Of a stretch of 47,315 nt of DNA, positions 43,694 through 47,315 are shown in pieces. Where the stretch lies: the NCBI GenBank assembly GCA_947311785.1, contig CAMZLW010000019.1, positions 1 to 47,315 of the forward strand, written 5' to 3'. The position numbers were made by a program, and so were the translations under genes. Positions within the stretch are counted from its first letter, which is position 1; each line of letters starts with the position of its first letter. The notes beneath the pieces are model-generated. The model was not told the DNA's origin and ran no database searches. It saw only the letters and a list, made by a program, of their open reading frames with translations. Source of the stretch: an uncultured Ignavibacteriales bacterium (GTDB lineage: Bacteria > Bacteroidota > Ignavibacteria > Ignavibacteriales > Melioribacteraceae).

Positions 43694-44194
43694 TTATTTG
43701 GAAGCAACATTATTTAGCTCTTCTAAATCGTCGTTAGCTAATGTTTTATCTAAATCAAGTAGAATTAGTAATCTATTATCTAACTTTGCAACTGCAGTAA
43801 TATATTCTGAATCTACACCAGCAACTAATTCTGGTGGCTTTTCGGTTATATCGGTTGAAATTCTTAAAACTTCTTGTACCTCGTCAACAATAAATCCTAT
43901 TGTTTTTCCTTCAATTTCTACAACAATAATTCTTGTGTTTTTGTCAGTTTCAATAACAGGCAAATGAAGTCTTTTTCTTAAATGGACTATTGGTATAATT
44001 CTTCCACGTAGGTTTATTACTCCAGCTATATAATCGGAAGCATTTGGCACAGTAGTAATATCAATAATTTTTATTATTTCTTGAACAGCTAAAATATTAA
44101 TTCCAAACTCTTCTTGTCCTATTTTGAAACCTACTAATTGTAAAATTTTATTATTTTCAACTTTGCCATCTTTTACATCTGACATTGTACTCAC
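43694..44194 (-). CDS. cheW: Chemotaxis adaptor CheW
   Basis: CheW couples chemoreceptors to CheA. The 166-residue protein is a single CheW beta-barrel domain. F-G-I-N-I-L-A-V-Q-E-I-I-K near 33-45, V-I-N-L-R-G-R-I-I-P-I near 65-75 and V-D-E-V-Q-E-V near 103-109 are the family strands that contact CheA and receptors. AAGGTGAG precedes the ATG. It lies 23 bp after the chemoreceptor gene. Confidence 0.94.
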   Translation of the reverse strand: MSTMSDVKDGKVENNKILQLVGFKIGQEEFGINILAVQEIIKIIDITTVPNASDYIAGVINLRGRIIPIVHLRKRLHLPVIETDKNTRIIVVEIEGKTIGFIVDEVQEVLRISTDITEKPPELVAGVDSEYITAVAKLDNRLLILLDLDKTLANDDLEELNNVASK

Positions 44195-44217
44195 CTTTCT
44201 ATTAGGAAATTATTTTT

Positions 44218-46239
44218 TTATTTGAACTTAAATGTATGCACAAGTTGTTCAAGATTTTCTGTTAAGCGTTGCAATTCTTCCGATGAGCGAGCAATTTGCT
44301 CAATACCTTGGGCACTTTCGTTTGTAACATTTGCAATAGCTTCTATGTTAGAGCTAATTTGTTCTGCCGAGCTGGATTGTTCTTCACTAGCTTTTGCAAC
44401 TTGCTCGGATAAATTAGATACGTTCTCAGCACCCTCAATTATTAACTCTATTACCTCACCTGCTTTAGTAACAAGGGTTTTTCCATTTATAACTTCTTTA
44501 GAGCCTTCGTCAATTGATTCAACTGCCTCAATTGTATCTTTTTGAATTTGAGTAATCATTGTAGTAATTTCTTTTGTAGCCTTTGTTGTTCTCTCTGCTA
44601 ATCGGCTAACTTCATCTGCAACAACTGCAAATCCTCTTCCGTGTTCGCCAGCACGTGCTGCTTCAATTGCTGCGTTTAATGCCAATAGGTTTGTTTGGTC
44701 TGCAATATCTCCTATTACTTGGGTTATTTCTCCAATTTTTTTACTACTTTCGCCAAGACCATTTACTGTTTGTGCCGATTTTTCAATTATACCAGAAATC
44801 TTCATCATTCCTTTAATTGTTTCAGCAACTACTTTTCCACCCTCGTTGGCTTTAATACCTTGTTCTTTGGTAGTTGCAGCCATTTGGTTTGCACTTTCGG
44901 TGTTAAGAATAATATTTTGTGTCATTTCGGCTACAAACGATACAACTTCTTGTGCTTGATGAGCTTGCTCTGAACTTCCTGTAGCCATTTGCTCTGAACT
45001 AGAAGATATTTCGTTAATAGACTGGGAAACAGCATTTACACTTTCTGCTACACCTCCAATTGCAGAACGCAAGGATTCTTGTAGTCTATTAAAATCGTTT
45101 TGCATTTTAAGATAGTACCCTTTATAGGTACCACTAAAACTTTTAGAAAAATCACTATTTGCCATTGCAGTAAGCACTTTTTCCGATTCATTTAAGGGCA
45201 AAACTATTGCATCAACTATTGAGTTAATTCCTTTAATTAAATCTTGCCATGCACCTTCGTATTTAGTAATATCGCCTCTATATTCTAAGTTGCCATCACT
45301 ACTAGCTTTTATTATAGCATCGGCTTCGGATATTAAACCTTCAAGAGCTTCAACTTCCTTATTAATTGCATGAGCTAAAACATCCTGTTCAGAGGAGGGA
45401 TTTACTTTTACCAAGTTACCCAATGCAATTTGTTTAGCGGCATAAATTTTTTCTTTTTGAGCTTTTTGTAAAACTATTAAAGAAGAGGTTAGTTCACCAA
45501 TCTCATCGTTAGAATCACTTTCCAACCTTACAGAATAATTTCCTAATGCAAATTCCTGTACAACATCACGAAGTTTATAAATTGGTTTCGAAATTGTAGG
45601 TGCTAATTTATATGCAGCCAATAGGTATGCAATAGTTCCTAAAATAGCACTTATAACTATCCATAAAATTGCATTATTTACTGTTTTGCTAATTTCGGTA
45701 TTTAGTTGTTCTGATTTTAAAAGAAATTTATTATTGAGGTCGTTAAATTTATTTTGTAATTTTTTTCCTACCTCTTCGCCAGAAGTTGTAGCAATAATTG
45801 CAGCCATTTCATAATCTTTCATAACCGAAGAGCCTATAATAGCGTCAGCAACAACCGCCTTGTAATTATCCCATATATTTTTTACAACTTCAATATCAGC
45901 GGTTATTTCCTCAGAGTAATTTGTGGTAATAAAATGGGTAATAGTAGTATCAATTTGTGAGGCTTTACTGTTATAACTACTCATATTTTCATTAAATTTG
46001 TCTGTAAATTCTGCCATTGAAAGCTGTAGCATAATAAATTGAATAGATTGAAAATGTTCATAAATTTTGGCAACATTTTTTTGAGGTTTAACATATTCGG
46101 AAAAAATAGCATCTTTTTTATCTGAAACACTCAATACGCCCAATACTCCAAATACAACAACAATTGTTGAAAACAGACCAATAATTGTTAGGCTACCCTG
46201 AATTTTTCTAACAAACTTTAAGTTTTTTATCTTAATCAT
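44218..46239 (-). CDS. Methyl-accepting chemotaxis protein with poly-HAMP-like region
   Basis: This is an inner-membrane chemoreceptor of 673 residues. The first membrane helix is about 15-37, a four-helix-bundle-like periplasmic sensor (4HB type) about 40-185, the second helix about 190-210, and a HAMP domain about 215-265. A second HAMP-like module with I-K-A-S-S-D-G-N-L and [11 protein letters not shown] follows, about 300-390. The cytoplasmic tip is [17 protein letters not shown] near 525, within a long coiled coil. I chose the ATG preceded by GGAAG over one four codons upstream. Ligand unknown. Confidence 0.93.
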   Translation of the reverse strand: MIKIKNLKFVRKIQGSLTIIGLFSTIVVVFGVLGVLSVSDKKDAIFSEYVKPQKNVAKIYEHFQSIQFIMLQLSMAEFTDKFNENMSSYNSKASQIDTTITHFITTNYSEEITADIEVVKNIWDNYKAVVADAIIGSSVMKDYEMAAIIATTSGEEVGKKLQNKFNDLNNKFLLKSEQLNTEISKTVNNAILWIVISAILGTIAYLLAAYKLAPTISKPIYKLRDVVQEFALGNYSVRLESDSNDEIGELTSSLIVLQKAQKEKIYAAKQIALGNLVKVNPSSEQDVLAHAINKEVEALEGLISEADAIIKASSDGNLEYRGDITKYEGAWQDLIKGINSIVDAIVLPLNESEKVLTAMANSDFSKSFSGTYKGYYLKMQNDFNRLQESLRSAIGGVAESVNAVSQSINEISSSSEQMATGSSEQAHQAQEVVSFVAEMTQNIILNTESANQMAATTKEQGIKANEGGKVVAETIKGMMKISGIIEKSAQTVNGLGESSKKIGEITQVIGDIADQTNLLALNAAIEAARAGEHGRGFAVVADEVSRLAERTTKATKEITTMITQIQKDTIEAVESIDEGSKEVINGKTLVTKAGEVIELIIEGAENVSNLSEQVAKASEEQSSSAEQISSNIEAIANVTNESAQGIEQIARSSEELQRLTENLEQLVHTFKFK

Positions 46240-46269
46240 ATTTACTTCCATTATTCTTTAATGTTATTT

Positions 46270-46659
46270 TTATCTAAGTCTAAAATTTATTGCCATTGTA
46301 AGCTTTACTTTTACATTTTGTCCCTTATTTTGTCCAGGAGTGTACTTTGCTTTTTTTACAGCTTCAACCGCAGCTTCGTCGCATCCACCTCCGATTCCTC
46401 TAACAACTTTTACTACTTCAGCAACTCCGTTTTCATTAATGTGTGCAAGAACATAAACCTTACCTTCGATATTATTTTTTTTTGCTACTTCTGGATATTT
46501 AATTGTTTTAATAATTGCACCAATACCACCAATTGGCTCTGGCATAACTTCGGCAAAAGCCAAATACTGTCCATTTTGATTTGTTTCACTTGTCAAATTA
46601 GTAGCTGTTGAAAGCAGAAGCACTAATAATAGAACAAAAAATATTTTTATCGTTTTCAT
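46270..46659 (-). CDS. Short exported protein with a TonB C-terminal domain
   Basis: This is a 129-residue protein with an N-terminal hydrophobic segment (about 4-23, a signal peptide or anchor) and, after only about 25 further residues, a TonB C-terminal domain: M-P-E-P-I-G-G near 39-45, Y-P-E-V-A-K near 54-59, I-E-G-K-V-Y-V near 63-69, then A-V-E-A-V-K-K-A-K-Y-T-P-G. It lacks the long Pro/Lys linker a true TonB uses to span the periplasm. AAGGAT stands before the chosen ATG. It lies 30 bp before the chemoreceptor gene and just after a FliA-type promoter. Confidence 0.85.
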   Translation of the reverse strand: MKTIKIFFVLLLVLLLSTATNLTSETNQNGQYLAFAEVMPEPIGGIGAIIKTIKYPEVAKKNNIEGKVYVLAHINENGVAEVVKVVRGIGGGCDEAAVEAVKKAKYTPGQNKGQNVKVKLTMAINFRLR

Positions 46660-46709
46660 TTTACATCCTTGCAAATTTTTTGAAATTATTATTTAGTAAT
46701 GTAATACCA

Positions 46710-46736
46710 CTATCGATAATTTTTAAAAATACTTTA
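46710..46736 (-). promoter_or_regulatory. Sigma-28 (FliA)-type promoter before the TonB-C/chemoreceptor genes
   Basis: On the - strand TAAAGTAT and ATCGATAG are separated by exactly 11 bases, against the enterobacterial FliA consensus TAAAGTTT-N11-GCCGATAA. The -35 matches at 7 of 8 positions and the -10 keeps the CGATA core. Transcription would begin about 45 bases before the TonB-C gene. This would link receptor and chemotaxis gene expression to flagellar assembly. Confidence 0.55.
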
Positions 46737-46737
46737 G

Positions 46738-47315
46738 AACAATAGAACGATATTTATTATCTTAGTTAAATATGCTGTCATTAATGTCTGGCTACAAAAG
46801 GATGTCTTGGGTACTAAGAAATTAAACATGAATACAGCATTGCTAAACGAAAGAAACAAGTACCCATATAAATTGCCTATCTAAATATTGGTTTAATCTC
46901 TTTCGTATATTAATTGGGATGGTTAACTTGTTTAACGCGACTCTTTACATAACTGCAAGTCGGGGCATTTGTCCGTTTTTTTTACAATCAATTTGTGAAT
47001 ATAATTAGAATATTTTGTTCTAATCACACCAATGGTATCACTTAGTGCAAACTCATCTATTTTTTTAAATGGAAATATCTTCTCTATTTAATAAGAATAT
47101 ATTTAGAAAGCCCTCCTTCCTACAGATAAATAAGTGCGAGTAAAATGTAGCTTCCTCTTCGGTTTTTCAGCAAAAATATTTTATAATACTATTGCTTCAG
47201 CAATTCAGAGTCAAAATTAAAATTCAATAAAACAACAAGTTACGAGATTAAACAGAAATATTTTTCCAGTTATTTCAGAAAACGCAAAAAAAAGGAGATA
47301 ACGTTTTTCGTCAAA
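46738..47315. other. Gene-free right end of the window
   Basis: No open frame with a recognisable product, tRNA, rRNA or mobile-element gene is visible on either strand. The only structure of note is a 7-bp inverted repeat, GGGTACT (46809-46815) and AGTACCC (46859-46865), around 43 bases. At the extreme right an AAAGGAG-like purine run (near 47287) could serve a gene beginning outside the window, but no start codon follows before the edge. Confidence 0.5.

Noticed and set aside
47272-47312. GAAAACG/CGTTTTTC pair at the right edge as a terminator
   Set aside because: The arms are unequal, the loop is long and purine-rich, and no gene ends nearby within the window.

Overview
The window comes from a low-GC, flagellated Gram-negative bacterium. 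It has a lipoprotein FKBP isomerase, Sec-type signal peptides, a TonB C-terminal domain and a CheZ-like phosphatase. Many genes carry clear Shine-Dalgarno sequences (for example AGGAGG before flgE and flgD), which is unusual for Bacteroidota proper. Together with the protein flavour this suggests an Ignavibacteria/Chlorobi-like member of the FCB group. That placement is an inference and was not tested.

Left half, about 280-22430, all on the + strand: a large catabolic locus. A first block (280-12675) encodes a sodium:solute symporter, an N-acetylglucosamine-6-phosphate deacetylase-like enzyme, a Gfo/Idh/MocA oxidoreductase, an SGNH esterase, an M20 peptidase/deacylase, an aldo-keto reductase, an EamA permease, a secreted CocE/NonD-type hydrolase and a secreted 873-residue glycoside-hydrolase-like protein. 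After a 149-bp gap, a DeoR-type regulator opens a second block (12825-22428): a second Gfo/Idh/MocA enzyme, a class III aminotransferase, a broken D-2-hydroxyacid dehydrogenase (in-frame TGA plus frameshift), a PfkB-type 2-keto-3-deoxygluconate kinase, a KDPG aldolase, an SDR oxidoreductase, a third Gfo/Idh/MocA enzyme and a PreA-like FMN/ferredoxin protein. The kinase and aldolase fix the end of the route (KDG to KDPG to pyruvate plus glyceraldehyde-3-phosphate). The deacylases and aminotransferase suggest that the substrate is an acylated amino sugar or amino-sugar acid. No complete known pathway matches.

A 10-bp perfect hairpin at 22577-22614 separates this locus from the right half, in which every gene is on the - strand. 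Next to it is a lone FKBP-type isomerase.

Right half, read from right to left: a TonB-C protein, a chemoreceptor, CheW, a HEAT-repeat protein, CheR, two CheY-type receivers, a CheZ-like phosphatase, a CheA with two nearly identical HPt domains, CheB, a small C-x-C-G protein, then flgB-flgC-(small protein)-fliE-fliF-fliG-fliH-fliI-fliJ-motE/ylxF-like-fliK-flgD-(TIGR02530-like)-flgE. The flagellar part follows the Bacillus/spirochaete fla/che order. Spacing is tight, with several TAATG, ATGA and ATGTCTAG overlaps. A good match to a sigma-28 (FliA) promoter lies before the TonB-C/chemoreceptor end, and a good Rho-independent terminator follows flgE.

The observations most worth follow-up are the CheA HPt duplication, the HEAT-repeat and C-x-C-G proteins inside the che operon, the unnamed 85-residue protein between flgC and fliE, the Shine-Dalgarno-masking hairpin before flgE, the PreA-like protein with a non-canonical active site in a sugar operon, and the doubly broken dehydrogenase. 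No tRNA, rRNA, CRISPR array, transposase or phage gene was seen.
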